Shown one piece after another: positions 1 through 10,120 of a stretch of 64,000 bases of DNA. The position numbers and the translations under genes were made by a program. Position 1 is the first letter of the stretch. The number at the start of each line of letters is the position of its first letter. Source of the DNA: Hemibagrus wyckioides (lineage: Eukaryota; Chordata; Actinopteri; Siluriformes; Bagridae). The DNA lies in contig NC_080717.1 in NCBI RefSeq assembly GCF_019097595.1, forward strand, positions 12,213,336-12,277,335, read 5' to 3'. Below the pieces are notes generated by a model. That model did no database searches. It saw only the letters and a list, made by a program, of their open reading frames with translations, and was not told the origin of the DNA.

Positions 1-185
1 ACTTTAGCTAGGACAATTACTTTCTGTTCTTCGCTCTGTGTTGTTTTCCTTTGTGGCTATATGTTATGTTTTATGTAGCACCAGGGTCTTGGGGAAAAGT
101 TGTCTCATTTCACTATGTACTGCATCAGCTATATGTGGTTGAAATGACAGTAAAAGCTTCTTGATTTTACTTGACTTGACTTGAA
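1..185 (+). mobile_element. 3' tail of a non-LTR retrotransposon
   Basis: The stretch ends in a polyadenylation-like segment (gacagtaaaagc) followed by a short tandem tail of cttga units. This is the usual 3' end of fish CR1/Rex1-group LINEs. Its body would lie upstream of the window. No coding remnant is visible, so the family is uncertain. Confidence 0.55.
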
Positions 186-877
186 GTTACCTAACACCTG
201 CCCCAAGCTCCCTCTCAAAACTTTATCGAAATTTTATCAGAAAAAAACAAGGGATGACTAACAAACTGGTGAAGAAGCCTCTCCAATGGATTTTGAATAC
301 CCTTTGCCGTACTGTATAATACAAATGCAAACAACTCTTTCGGTACAGAGAAACCAAAATCTTTTCAGTAAAACTCTTTTTTGCACTCATTAAGCATTCT
401 CACTCACCTGTGCAGGCATGTGTTTGTCAGACCAGATAGTACATCTTTATTAAGCAAAAAATACTTTAAATTGATCTAAAATGATTAAATCATATATCCT
501 TCATTACATAATCATGGAAAAATAGAAGATAATCCCACGTCTTAGTGGAAGATTCAGTACCTCATCGCTCAGTGGCAGTGACAAGAGTTGAAATCAGTAG
601 TATCAGTGGATGATTTTGGGGAAAATAGACTAGGGAAAAACACTTTTTTCTACCTCAAAGCAAGCCTATTGTATTCCTTGATTTTGTAAGAACTAGGTGT
701 CTGGCTATGGCTAATGGAAGTAACAACATAAGAACCAATAGCAGAGGAGCATTCTTTACTTAATGGCATTCTTGAGTTTTTTGGGCTACATCACAGTATG
801 ACATTGGCTGTATGAAAAAATGCTAAACAATTGGAAATGCATCCAGAGTAATGTTTTTTTGATGAAAACATTTCAAT
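186..877. other. No recognisable feature
   Basis: AT-rich sequence without a long open frame, splice-bounded exon or recognised repeat. The short open frame beginning near 820 is not supported by anything else. Confidence 0.5.
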
Positions 878-962
878 TTCAATTCAATTTATTTTGTATA
901 GCACCTTTTACAATGGACATTGTCTCAAAGCAGTTTACTTTACTTTACTTCAAAACATTTCA
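878..962 (-). mobile_element. 3' end fragment of an L2-type LINE
   Basis: The segment matches, in reverse, the 3' terminus of the L2-type copies at 1040-2632 and 2755-4530: a caattcaattta tail followed by the 'acaatggacattgtctcaaag' region. It is strongly 5' truncated. Confidence 0.6.
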
Positions 963-1039
963 GGATTTTTCTTTATATAGTGGACGTCTGTGGTGCCCCT
1001 GAGTTTGTACTTCCAAAATTCAGATTAAATGCAGCTTCA

Positions 1040-2632
1040 AAGGGCTCTAAATGATCCAGGACCTTTGTCAGCTGTCTAACTATAGGCTGAAATCAAACCT
1101 GCCCTTTATCTCCTAGAAAAGGTAGTAGCACAGCAGTTATGTTTATACCTGCATAGAAATAACATTTCTGAAATATATTATTCAGGATTTAGACCTCATC
1201 ATAGCACAGAGACAGCACTGGTTAAAATGGTAAATGACCTGTTACTGGCCTCTTATCAGAATTGTGTCTCCTTGCTGGTGTTACTCGATCTTAGTGCACC
1301 TTTTGACACACTATTCTACTTGATAGGCTAGAACATGTTGGTGTTAAGGGACAGCCCTCTCCTGGCTCAGGTCTTATTTGACTAATCGTTATCAGTTTGT
1401 TGATCTAGATGTTGACTTCTGTATGCATACCAAGGGTATGTTCGTTGTTTGACAAGGTTTTGTCTTAGGCCCACTACTTTTCTCCTTGTATATGCTACCC
1501 CTTGAAATGAAACAGAAACAGCCTTTATTTGTCACATATACATTACAGCACAGTGAAATTCTTTCTTCGCATATCCCATCCTTGGAGGTTGGGGTCAGAG
1601 CGCAGGGTCAGCCATGATACGGCACCCCTGGAGCAGAGAGGGTTAAGGGCCTTGCTCAAGGGCCCAACAGTGGCAACTTGGCAGTGCTGGGGCTTGAACC
1701 CCTGATCTTCCGGTCAACGACCCAGAGCCTTAACCACTTGAGCCACCACTGCCCTTTAATGGTTCCTTTAATGGTTCCTTGGTGCAATTATTCATAAACA
1801 TGGTATTAGCTTCCACTATTGTGCTGATCTGGAAGGTTCATGGGCATAGAGTGTTTGGTGTACTGGGATGTTTAAATGCTGTCGCCTTACCACCCTCTCA
1901 AGTCGCTCAGGTTTGCTGACTGTGAAGTGGTTGGATACTTTACATCCCAGGAACCTTTATGTCTGTCACCTTCTGGTTCTCCATTTTAGTTATGCTGTCA
2001 TAGCTAGTCTTGCTGGAGTCCCTGCCTGCATATCTTTCTTTGCACATCTTTCCCACTCCTGAGCTTGAGGTGTTCTGAGTTTTCAGTGTGACCACTGCCT
2101 CTACCCCTGGTCAGAGTCTCATCACTTGATGGTGCTCACTGGTGCTGTGGATGGATCTGTGTGGACAGCCTGTGACCAGAAGACAGCCATGGACAGAGAC
2201 ACTTGGGGACTTTCACACCGTCAAGGATCTGCCATTACAACTGTCAGATTGTGACAGCAAGGAATTATTGCCAATAATGAACTCAGAAACTAAATTGACC
2301 TAATAGTTCCTCATGGGCCCTTGATTGCTGTTGTAGAAAGGACATTATTTAGTTACAGTTAATTAGTTACAGCTACATTATTTACTTTCCAGTGTCAACC
2401 AAATGAGGATGAGTTCTCTTCTGAGCCTGGTTCCTCTCAAGGTTTCTTCCTCATATCATCACAGGGAGTTTTTCCTTGCCACTGTCGCCACAGGCTTGCT
2501 CATTAGGGATAAAATAGGGATAAATTAGTTTAATAATTTCATTTAATCATTTTTTGTTTCTGTTTCTCTACTTTTGTAAAGCTGCTTTGAGACAATACAT
2601 GCTATACAAATAAATTGAATCACATGGATGGT
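1040..2632 (+). mobile_element. Decayed L2/CR1-group LINE, RT and 3' UTR
   Basis: Plus-strand translation gives broken reverse-transcriptase blocks: '[15 protein letters not shown]' near 1200 and '[13 protein letters not shown]' near 1275. The 3' untranslated region follows, with the block 'ggttcctctcaaggtttct' near 2430 and an end 'ctttgagacaatac...caaataaattgaat' near 2590-2632. Stops and frameshifts occur throughout. A SINE interrupts the RT region at about 1504-1760. The same family lies in the opposite orientation at 2755-4530. It is an old, dead copy. Confidence 0.75.
1504..1760 (-). mobile_element. tRNA-derived SINE
   Basis: Read on the minus strand, the element starts near 1757 with a tRNA-like promoter. 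An A-box-like 'tggctcaagtggttaagg' is followed about 40 bases later by a B-box-like 'gggttcaagcccc'. After a unique body it ends 'gtgacaaataaaggc', a LINE-like 3' end. It sits inside the L2-type relic, whose sequence continues on both sides. The family name is not certain. Short duplicated 'ccctt/ttcctt' bases at the edges may be the target duplication. Confidence 0.75.
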
Positions 2633-2754
2633 CTGGTGCATGTGCAGAAGAAGGCAAGCCAGCAGAGGAAGTGTCATGCTTTGAGCAATGTTCTGCTTGG
2701 AAACCTTGGGTCCTGTTACTATGACATGTACCACCTACCTAAGCAATGTTGTAG

Positions 2755-4530
2755 ACCAATTCAATTCATTTTATTTCTGTAGCACGTTTAACAATGGACA
2801 TTGTCTCAATGGAGCTTTAAAGGATTATAGAAACAGAAAAAAATGATAAAGATTAAAGTTAAGTTCATATTTTTTCCCTTTTTTATCGCTAATTAACAAG
2901 CCTGAGGCGACGGTGGCAAGAAAAAAACTCCCTGAGATGATATGATGAAGAAACCTTGAGAGGAACCAGGCTCAGGTGGGGACCCATCCCCATTTGGGTG
3001 ACACTGGACAGTAAATAATGTAAATAATGTAAATAATGTCCTTTCTACAGCAGAAACCAATGGCTTTTGAGGAACTATTAGGTCAGTGTACTTTCTGTGT
3101 TCATTATAGATACTAATTCCTTGCTGTTGCAAGTTGACAGATGCAACAGCAGTTCTGTGATGGTGTGATAGTCTCCAAGAGGTTCTGTCCACAGCAGTCC
3201 CCTGGTCACAGACTGTCCATGCAGATCTGTCCACAGCAGCAGTGAGCACCCCCAAGTGACAAGACTCCAACCAGGGGTAGAGTGTCTGGATGGATCAGGC
3301 AGGTCCAGAAAGAAGAAGTGGTCACACTGGAAGCACATTGCTGTGGTAAGGCGACAGCATCAAATCATCCCAGTACACCAAATACTCTATGCCATAGGTG
3401 TCAAACCGGATCCACAAAGGGCCAGTGTGAGTGCAGGTTTTCATTCCAACTGAGCAGAAGCCACATCTGATTCCACCTGTTTAATCAACTGATTTTGGCT
3501 TTCAGTAGACTCGGGTGTGGCTTCTGTTCGGTTGGAATGAAAACCTGCACCCACACCGGCCCTTTGTGGATCCGGTTTGACACCTATGCTCTATGCCCAT
3601 GAACCTTCCAGATTTGCTCCTTTACCTCAGAAAAACAATACAATGAAAGCTTGAGTAAACAAATGTGTCTTCAGCCTGGACTTAAACATGGAGACTGTGT
3701 CTGAATCCCAAACACTAATTGGAAGGCTGTTCTTAAACCGTGGTGCTTTGTAAGAAAAAGCTCTGCTCCCTGCTGTAGCCTTTGCTACTTGAGATACTAC
3801 CCAATAATCTGCACCTTTTGATCTAAGTAGGCATGGCGGATCATAAATAACCAAAAGATCGCTCAGGTACTGTGGCGTGAGACCATTTAGTGCATTATAA
3901 GTCAGTAATAGTATTTTATAATCAATGCAAATAATTAGACAATGCAGTGTGGCTAAGATATAAGAGATATTTTCAAATCTTCTGGTTCTAATTAGGACTC
4001 CAACCTAGAGGTAACAAAAGCATGAACTAGTTTTTCTACATCATGAAGTGACATTTCTTATTTCTTAGCAATATTTCTGAGACGAAAGAAGGCTACCCTA
4101 GTGATATTATCTACATGAGCTTCAAACAAAAGACCAAAGTCAATAATCACTCCAAGATCAATTACTGCTGAACATGATGAAACAGAAAGACCATCCAGAT
4201 TTACTCTGTAATCAGAGTAATCAAAGTTTACTTCTGGCTGCATGTGGTCCTAGTATGAGCACTTCTGTTTTGTCAGAGTTAAGCAGGAGGAAGTTAGTAA
4301 GCATCCACTGCGAATGTCTTTTACACATTCTTCAATCTTAATCATCGGCATCGGCATAACAGTGGAAGCAAATAATCACACCAAGGGATAGCATGTATAA
4401 TGAGCAAAGCAGTGGGCCTAAGACAGAACCTTGTGGAAAACCAAACATACCCTTGGTATGTATAGAAAAGTCACCTTTTAGATCTACAAACTGATAACGA
4501 TCAGTCAAATACCATGTACACCCTTTCATG
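2755..4530 (-). mobile_element. Decayed L2/CR1-group LINE, opposite orientation
   Basis: On the minus strand the RT remnant reads '[16 protein letters not shown]', '[11 protein letters not shown]' and 'HCYADADD' (4338-4529). A segment with 'DLGVIIDFGLLFEAHVDNI' follows at 4058-4243, then the C-terminal 'NSLPISVWDSDTVSMFKSRLKTHLF' type region at 3627-3854. The 3' UTR and an aattgaattg-type end reach 2755. The YADD box is damaged and stops separate the pieces. The copy contains a foldback MITE at 3393-3588. Its plus-strand relative lies at 1040-2632. Confidence 0.75.
3385..3596. mobile_element. hAT-type foldback MITE with 8-bp target duplication
   Basis: The element (3393-3588, 196 bp) begins cataggtgtcaaac and ends with the exact reverse complement gtttgacacctatg. 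The inverted repeats extend inward over most of the length, through a 'gatccacaaagggcc' block on both sides, so it could fold into one long hairpin. It is bracketed by ctctatgc at 3385-3392 and again at 3589-3596. An 8-bp duplication is typical of hAT transposons. There is no coding capacity. Confidence 0.85.
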
Positions 4531-4695
4531 GAAACGGTATTCCCTGATTGCTGTGGCCTTTTTCAGCAGAATAGTGTGCCATGCCATAAAGCAAAAATGG
4601 TTCAGGAATGGTTTGATGAGCACAACAATGAGTTTGAGGTGTTGACTTCGCCTCCAAATCCATTCAAGCATCTGTGGGATGTGCTGAGCAAACAC
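4528..4695 (+). pseudogene. Mariner-like transposase C-terminal fragment
   Basis: The translation contains 'QQNSVPCHKAKMVQEWFD', 'NEFEVLTSPPN' and 'KHLWDVLSKH'. These correspond to the block around the second catalytic Asp and the Glu of Tc1/mariner transposases. The Asp position reads Asn-Ser and the NPIE block is lost. Sequence after about 4695 no longer matches. A terminal repeat that may belong to this family lies at 5016-5039. Confidence 0.65.
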
Positions 4696-5015
4696 CCCAC
4701 CTGTTCATCCATCGTTTCTTTGGTCGTCCACGTGGCCTCCGACCATCATTCTCAAGACGCATGGCAGTCCGTGCTACCTAATTTTCATCGCCGTGCATGA
4801 CATGGCTGTACCATCTGAGCCATCCTTCCATCATCTTAGCTGTGATTGGAGCAGCACCCAACCGTTGTCGTATGTCTTTGTTCATGGCGTGGTCGAGTCG
4901 TGTTAGCTGAAGACTCAAACGAAGCATTTGTATTTATATGACGTGGAGAGCCGGCGCTACAGGGCAGGCAACTTACAGGACTTAAAGAAATTAAAAGGGG
5001 GACCAAAACAATATT

Positions 5016-5078
5016 AGGCAGGTGGTCATAATGTTATGGCTGTATATATCTATACCATAACATTATGACCACCTGCCT
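5016..5078. repeat. Perfect 24-bp inverted repeat, probable abutting transposon termini
   Basis: The arm at 5016-5039 (aggcaggtggtcataatg...) is the exact reverse complement of 5055-5078, with a 15-bp TA-rich spacer. The arm resembles a fish Tc1/mariner terminal inverted repeat. Two facing ends with no body between them suggest an internal collapse of one element or two copies meeting. Confidence 0.65.
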
Positions 5079-5098
5079 TATATATAAATATATAAACC

Positions 5099-5101
<3 letters not shown>

Positions 5102-5151
<50 letters not shown>
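5102..5151. repeat. (TA)n microsatellite
   Basis: About 25 uninterrupted TA units directly abut the left end of the Tc1 copy, which inserts at TA. Confidence 0.95.
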
Positions 5152-5154
<3 letters not shown>

Positions 5155-6399
5155 TATATTGCCAAAAGTATTCGCTCACCCATCCAAATAATCAGAATCA
5201 GGTGTTCCAATCACTTCCATGGCCACAGGTGTATAAAATCAAGCACCTAGGCATGCAGACTGTTTTTACAAACATTTGTGAAAGAATGGGTCGCTCTCAG
5301 GAGCTCAGTGAATTCCAGCGTGGAACTGTGATAGGATGCCACCTGTGCAACAAATCCAGTCGTGAAATTTCCTCGCTCCTAAATATTCCACAGTCAACTG
5401 TCAGCTGTATTATAAGAACGTGGAAGTGTTTGGGAACGACAGCAACTCAGCCATGAAGTGGTAGGCCACGTAAACTGACGGAGCGGGGTCAGCGGATGCT
5501 GAGGCGCATAGTGCGAAGAGGTCGCCAACTTTCTGCAGAGTCAATCGCTACAGACCTCCAAACTTCATGTGGCCTTCAGATTAGCTCAAGAACAGTGCGC
5601 AGAGAGCTTCATGGAATGGGTTTCCATGGCCGAGCAGCTGCATCCAAGCCATACATCACCAAGTGCAATGCAAAGCGTCGGATGCAGTGGTGTAAAGCAC
5701 GCCGCCACTGGACTCTAGAGCAGTGGAGACGCGTTCTCTGGAGTGACGAATCGCGCTTCTCCATCTGGCAATCTGATGGACGAGTCTGGGTTTGGCGGTT
5801 GCCAGGAGAACGGTACTTGTCTGACTGCATTGTGCCAAGTGTAAAGTTTGGTGGAGGGGGGATTATGGTGTGGGGTTGTTTTTCAGGAGCTGGGCTTGGC
5901 CCCTTAGTTCCAGTGAAAGGAACTCTGAATGCTTCAGCATACCAAGACATTTTGGACAATTCCATTCTCCCAACTTTGTGGGAACAGTTTGGAGCTGGCC
6001 CCTTCCTCTTCCAACATGACTGTGCACCAGTGCACAAAGCAAGGTCCATAAAAACATGGATGACAGAGTCTGGTGTGGAGGAACTTGACTGGCCTGCATA
6101 GAGTCCTGACCTCAACCCGATAGAACACCTTTGGGATGAATTAGAGCGGAGACTGAGAGCCAGGCCTTCTCGTCCAACATCAGTGTGTGACCTCACAAAT
6201 GCGCTTCTGGAAGAATGGTCAAAAATTCCCATAAACACACTCCTAAACCTTGTGGACAGCCTTCCCAGAAGAGTTGAAGCTGTTATAGCTGCAAAGGGTG
6301 GACCGACGTCATATTGAACCCTATGGATTAGGAATGGGATGTCACTTAAGTTCATATGCGAGTCAAGGCAGGTGAGCGAATACTTTTGGCAATATAGTG
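5152..6399 (+). mobile_element. Full-length Tc1-like transposon, copy A
   Basis: The left end cactatattgccaaaagtat is mirrored by tacttttggcaatatagtg at 6399, and TA flanks both ends (5150-5151 and 6400-6401). The 1248-bp length fits the Tc1 group. It carries one transposase reading frame that is broken by two stops. Copies B (12666-13818) and C (36598-37754) belong to the same lineage; B is very similar at the nucleotide level. Confidence 0.92.
5286..6317 (+). pseudogene. Tc1-like DD34E transposase, copy A, two nonsense mutations
   Basis: The frame starts at ATG 5286 ([10 protein letters not shown]) and ends at TGA 6315-6317, equal to 343 codons. This is a normal Tc1 transposase length. It keeps an N-terminal helix-turn-helix region ('IPQSTVSCIIRTW'), a GRPRKL hook between the DNA-binding halves, and all three catalytic acids: Asp in '[10 protein letters not shown]', Asp in '[10 protein letters not shown]' and Glu in 'NPIEHLWDEL'. 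Two in-frame stops disable it: TGA at 5454-5456, where copy B has CGA, and TAG at 6102-6104, where copy B has CAG. Both are C-to-T changes. The enzyme would have cut and pasted the element at TA sites. Confidence 0.9.
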
Positions 6400-6401
6400 T
6401 A

Positions 6402-7440
6402 TATGTATATATATAAACCAGTTACATATTTTACACTCAGAAAAAACTTCTGAAACATAAGGCAGTGTAGTCCTCTAAAACATTCATTCACAAGTCATTC
6501 AGTTCAAAGACACTTCTTTTCTCCCTTAGGCTGCCAGGCACAATAAATAATGTTGCTGAGGCCTTTGTGTCCACACAGATTCATTCTTTCGCCTTGGGTA
6601 GGCGGAACTTGAGGCATTTGAACTGAATTCCAGTCTTGTTAGTCTCAATAAGGGCCACCATTGTATGTAAATGGCTTATACAAGAGCATATGACTGCTAT
6701 GGTGCAGGGCAGTGGCTAGTGTTGAGGAAAATATTTGCATTTCCAGATGGCCTGGTGTTCTTCACTGAGCCATTTAGTGCAGTGATTCAACCCTTTTCTG
6801 GATATATTTGCGTACCACAACTTCTGAAGGTAACTGATAAAATATTTGTTTTTACTAATTATAGCAATTTGTTTTAGTAGCTGTCATTAATGTCTATACA
6901 TTTCCATTTCATACTGTTTGCTATGATGTATACATAAAAAACCCCTATCCTATTTAGTAATATATCTACATGGGTAAAATGGTATAGTATACAGTAGAGC
7001 TTGTTAGGTGCTTTAAATACAGCTAATCTGCCTTTTATAGAGCTGGAGAGGCTGTCACATGGCCTTGCCCAAAATATTGCGATTGGCTTTTCTTTTTGCA
7101 TCAGGTGACAGCATGTGGCAATAGAGCATCGCCCATGCTCTTTTATTCAACTCCAGGGCAGACACAAATTGCAGTGTCCAAATGCCCAAAGTGTCCAAAT
7201 GTCAAGACTGCACCTGATGGTCGATATTTTTGGACCTGGCAAGGCTTATGCTGCTTACACCACGGGCTGAGCTGGTAAATTGGTAAATTGTACTTTGTAA
7301 TTATTATTAATGTAAAGGGCTTACATTACTGTCTTTTTTACTGGCTGTTAATCATACATTTTACATTTAGGCTGTAATATTAGAATTTGCCAAATTTAAT
7401 TTTGAAAACTCCAAAATTTTGACCGTAATATCTTTCTTTT
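6402..7440 (+). promoter_or_regulatory. gjb1 upstream region with a possible 5' UTR exon
   Basis: No coding exon is seen here. The gjb1 coding exon is preceded by a splice acceptor at 7441-7444, so a non-coding exon should lie upstream. One candidate ends at ctgagctg|gtaaat (donor near 7273), preceded by an inverted CCAAT-like 'attgg' near 7081. That would leave an intron of about 170 bp. The exon and promoter positions are inferred only. Confidence 0.25.
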
Positions 7441-7458
7441 ACAGAACTGGAATCAAAA

Positions 7459-8286
7459 ATGAATTGGGCGTCTTTTTACGCCGTAATCAGCGGTGTAAAT
7501 AGGCATTCTACAGGCATTGGGCGCATCTGGCTCTCTGTCATTTTCATCTTTCGCATCCTGGTTTTAGTAGTAGCTGCCGAAAGTGTGTGGGGCGATGAGA
7601 AGTCTGGCTTCACCTGCAACACCCAGCAGCCTGGTTGCAATAGTGTGTGTTATGACCAGTTCTTCCCAATCTCCCATATCCGTCTTTGGGCCCTGCAACT
7701 GATTCTCGTCTCAACACCTGCACTGCTGGTAGCTATGCATGTTGCTCATCGCCGGCATATTGACAAAAAGATCCTAAAATTATCAGGCCGAGGTGCCACT
7801 AAGGAGTTTGAACAATTAAAGAATCAGAAATTCAAGATTACCGGCGCACTTTGGTGGACATATATGATAAGCATAATTTTTCGCATAATTTTTGAGGTGG
7901 CCTTTTTGTACATATTTTATGTGATCTACCCTGATTTCAAAATGGTGCGTCTTGTAAAGTGTGATTCTTATCCCTGCCCTAACACAGTGGACTGCTTTGT
8001 TTCTCGTCCAACAGAGAAGACCATCTTTACTGTCTTCATGCTGGTGGTATCTGGGGTTTGTGTTTTGCTAAACATTGCAGAGGTGCTGTATTTAATAGGT
8101 AGAGCATGTTCCCGCTACTTCCAGAAACCAGAAGGAGATCCACAAGGACCCTGGCTCACTCAAATGCTGTCTCCTTACAAGCAAAATGAAATCAATCAGC
8201 TCATATCAGAGCATTCATTTAAGCCCAGATTGAATTTGGCCAGAAAGAGCCCTACTGACAAAGGGGAGAGATGTTCTGCCTTTTAG
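7459..8286 (+). CDS. gjb1: Gap junction beta-1 protein (connexin 32 type)
   Basis: This encodes a complete connexin of 275 residues in a single coding exon. Six subunits form a hemichannel in the plasma membrane, and two dock to pass ions and small molecules between cells. In mammals GJB1 acts mainly in myelinating Schwann cells and liver. The start '[22 protein letters not shown]' is the beta-connexin N-terminus. The four membrane spans fall near residues 22-40, 76-94, 131-150 and 189-208. Extracellular loop 1 has Cys53, Cys60 and Cys64 and loop 2 has Cys168, Cys173 and Cys179, the same positions as in human connexin 32. The tail keeps '[12 protein letters not shown]' and ends in CSAF. The acceptor tttcttttacag ends at 7444, 14 bases before the ATG. 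No damage is seen. Which fish gjb1 paralogue this is cannot be settled here. Confidence 0.96.
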   Translation: MNWASFYAVISGVNRHSTGIGRIWLSVIFIFRILVLVVAAESVWGDEKSGFTCNTQQPGCNSVCYDQFFPISHIRLWALQLILVSTPALLVAMHVAHRRHIDKKILKLSGRGATKEFEQLKNQKFKITGALWWTYMISIIFRIIFEVAFLYIFYVIYPDFKMVRLVKCDSYPCPNTVDCFVSRPTEKTIFTVFMLVVSGVCVLLNIAEVLYLIGRACSRYFQKPEGDPQGPWLTQMLSPYKQNEINQLISEHSFKPRLNLARKSPTDKGERCSAF

Positions 8287-8925
8287 CTGCTACCTTCTGG
8301 GATGTTTTACTAATCATTGGTAACTAACTTGGAGTTTTAGTAATCATGACCAGTGACATCTGTATTCATTTACTGGGTTAATGTTAAATTATTCAAAAAT
8401 GTTGCATTTTTGCACTTTTCAAAGAGAAGTAATAAAAAATGGAAATGGCAATGGGCCTGGATATATTGGATATCTGGATATATTGTCCAAAACCTTAGTC
8501 TATGTATGTTGGGGTTCAGGCAACAGAAGTGGAAAATGGCTAATATTGATTCAATTTGTTGTCTTACAGTATATATATTTTTATTTTTCCGTTGGAAGAC
8601 TCCATAATATGTAATAGTTTAATATGTAAAAAGCCTCCATACATATTTAACGTTATGTTAAAAGCTTGAAATATTATGAAAATAAATAGCAATCCAGGCC
8701 AGGTGACATTTTCAAAATAATAATTGGTATATATGTTTAATGTAAAGTTATATTGGTTAAACTACAAGGCTATTGTGTTTGTTCAGTGTTTGTCTAAAGT
8801 AACTTGATATTCAGAGATTTTCTATTTTTTAGATTAACCTCCTGGGTCAACAGAACATATATTTTAATGAGATCTTGTTTAGAATCTCGCCTTTATTGCA
8901 GTCAAATAAATAAAAGATATTAATT
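8287..8925 (+). other. gjb1 3' untranslated region
   Basis: AT-rich sequence follows the TAG stop without repeats. AATAAA signals occur at 8681-8686 and 8905-8910; the second, in a run of two overlapping signals, is the more likely end. The exact cleavage site is not determined. Confidence 0.5.
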
Positions 8926-9689
8926 CTTGTTAATATCTACTTGTTCATCATTACATTTTTTCCCAATTTAATACATTTTATGGCATGCCCATTGTACACA
9001 TGAGAATCAAGCTTGAAGTGGGCAAGGAATAGTACTGCTATGGTTGTTATTTTTATTGTTACAGTACATTCAGGGTTCTATCAACTGTTCTATGGTAGGA
9101 GAGTCCCTAATGGTATATTTAGCCATGGCATAGCTAGATAAATCACATTATTGATGTTTTATTGGCTGGCTACCCTGTTACTTGAAATAAGAAGCAAGTG
9201 GTATCTGATAGTTTACATAAGAGAGTGTGCCGTATACAGTGTGTATATGGTTCTCAATTAAGGATATGGAGTAGACATGGGGATAGGTTTTTGCTCTGTG
9301 TGAAGGAACACCATCGATGTATGCATACAGAATCTCTTCTAACTGAAATTTATTCATTGAAAAGGTGAGTCACATTCTATACTCTGTTAATTTTCAAACT
9401 TAAAACACATGTAAACAAATACCCCAGTCACTCACAGTCATGCGAAAATATACTGGTATATTCAATTTATATACAATATATATACAATTTATTAGTATAT
9501 GTAATATTGTATGTATAGTACATGTAGCATGCAGCTACAGTGTCTGTGCAAATGGTAAATTATTTGTTTAGGGAAGCTAGAATATTTTTAAATGTGATTG
9601 TGAAGAGGATTGTCTAGCCTTCTGTAATTAATAAGACATACACAGAAACAACTTTCAAATTGTTATTGCTGATATGACTGTATAGAATA
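8926..9689. other. No recognisable feature
   Basis: AT-rich intergenic sequence downstream of gjb1. I see no exon, transposon end or RNA gene. Confidence 0.45.
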
Positions 9690-10120
9690 CAGTGGCTATA
9701 CAAAAGTGTACACACCCCTGTTAAAATGGCAGGTGATTAAAACAATTAAACCTACATAAATCCTGTCAATCCTATCTTTTTCCATATTTTAATGCAACCA
9801 AAGTTGTTGTGTGTGCACAAGAATCTACCATCATAACATATTTAAGTCATTCCATGTTGGAATGTTGTTTGATAGGATTTATATCTGGGATCTGACTTTG
9901 CCTTTCCAAAACATTGATATTCTTCTTCTGAAGCCATTTCTTTTTGATTTTATGCTATACATCATTATAATGGCAGAACATGACATTTTGTTAACATACC
10001 GCTGTCTAACCTTTCTACAGTGGTTACATACCCCAACAACACATTTTGCCACATGGTTTGGGGTGATTTAAGCAGGGAACAACTTACCCCGATATTCCAA
10101 TTCCTGTTGCTGTAGGTTTC
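9690..10120. mobile_element. Decayed Tc1/mariner-type element, left end recognisable
   Basis: After a TA, the sequence starts cagtggctatacaaaagtgt acacaccc, the style of a fish Tc1-like terminus. Further in, 'ctttgcctttccaaaacatt' and 'cttcttctgaagccatttc' resemble reverse-oriented interior sequence of the same sort of element. The right end is not found and no frame is intact. Confidence 0.45.

Noticed and set aside
2893..3270. A 125-codon minus-strand frame as a host gene
   Set aside because: It lies in the 3' UTR of an L2-type LINE that repeats at 2100-2500 and 51.1 kb.
5609..6355. A 248-codon minus-strand frame opposite Tc1 copy A
   Set aside because: It is the antisense shadow of the transposase; the same shadow recurs at copies B and C.
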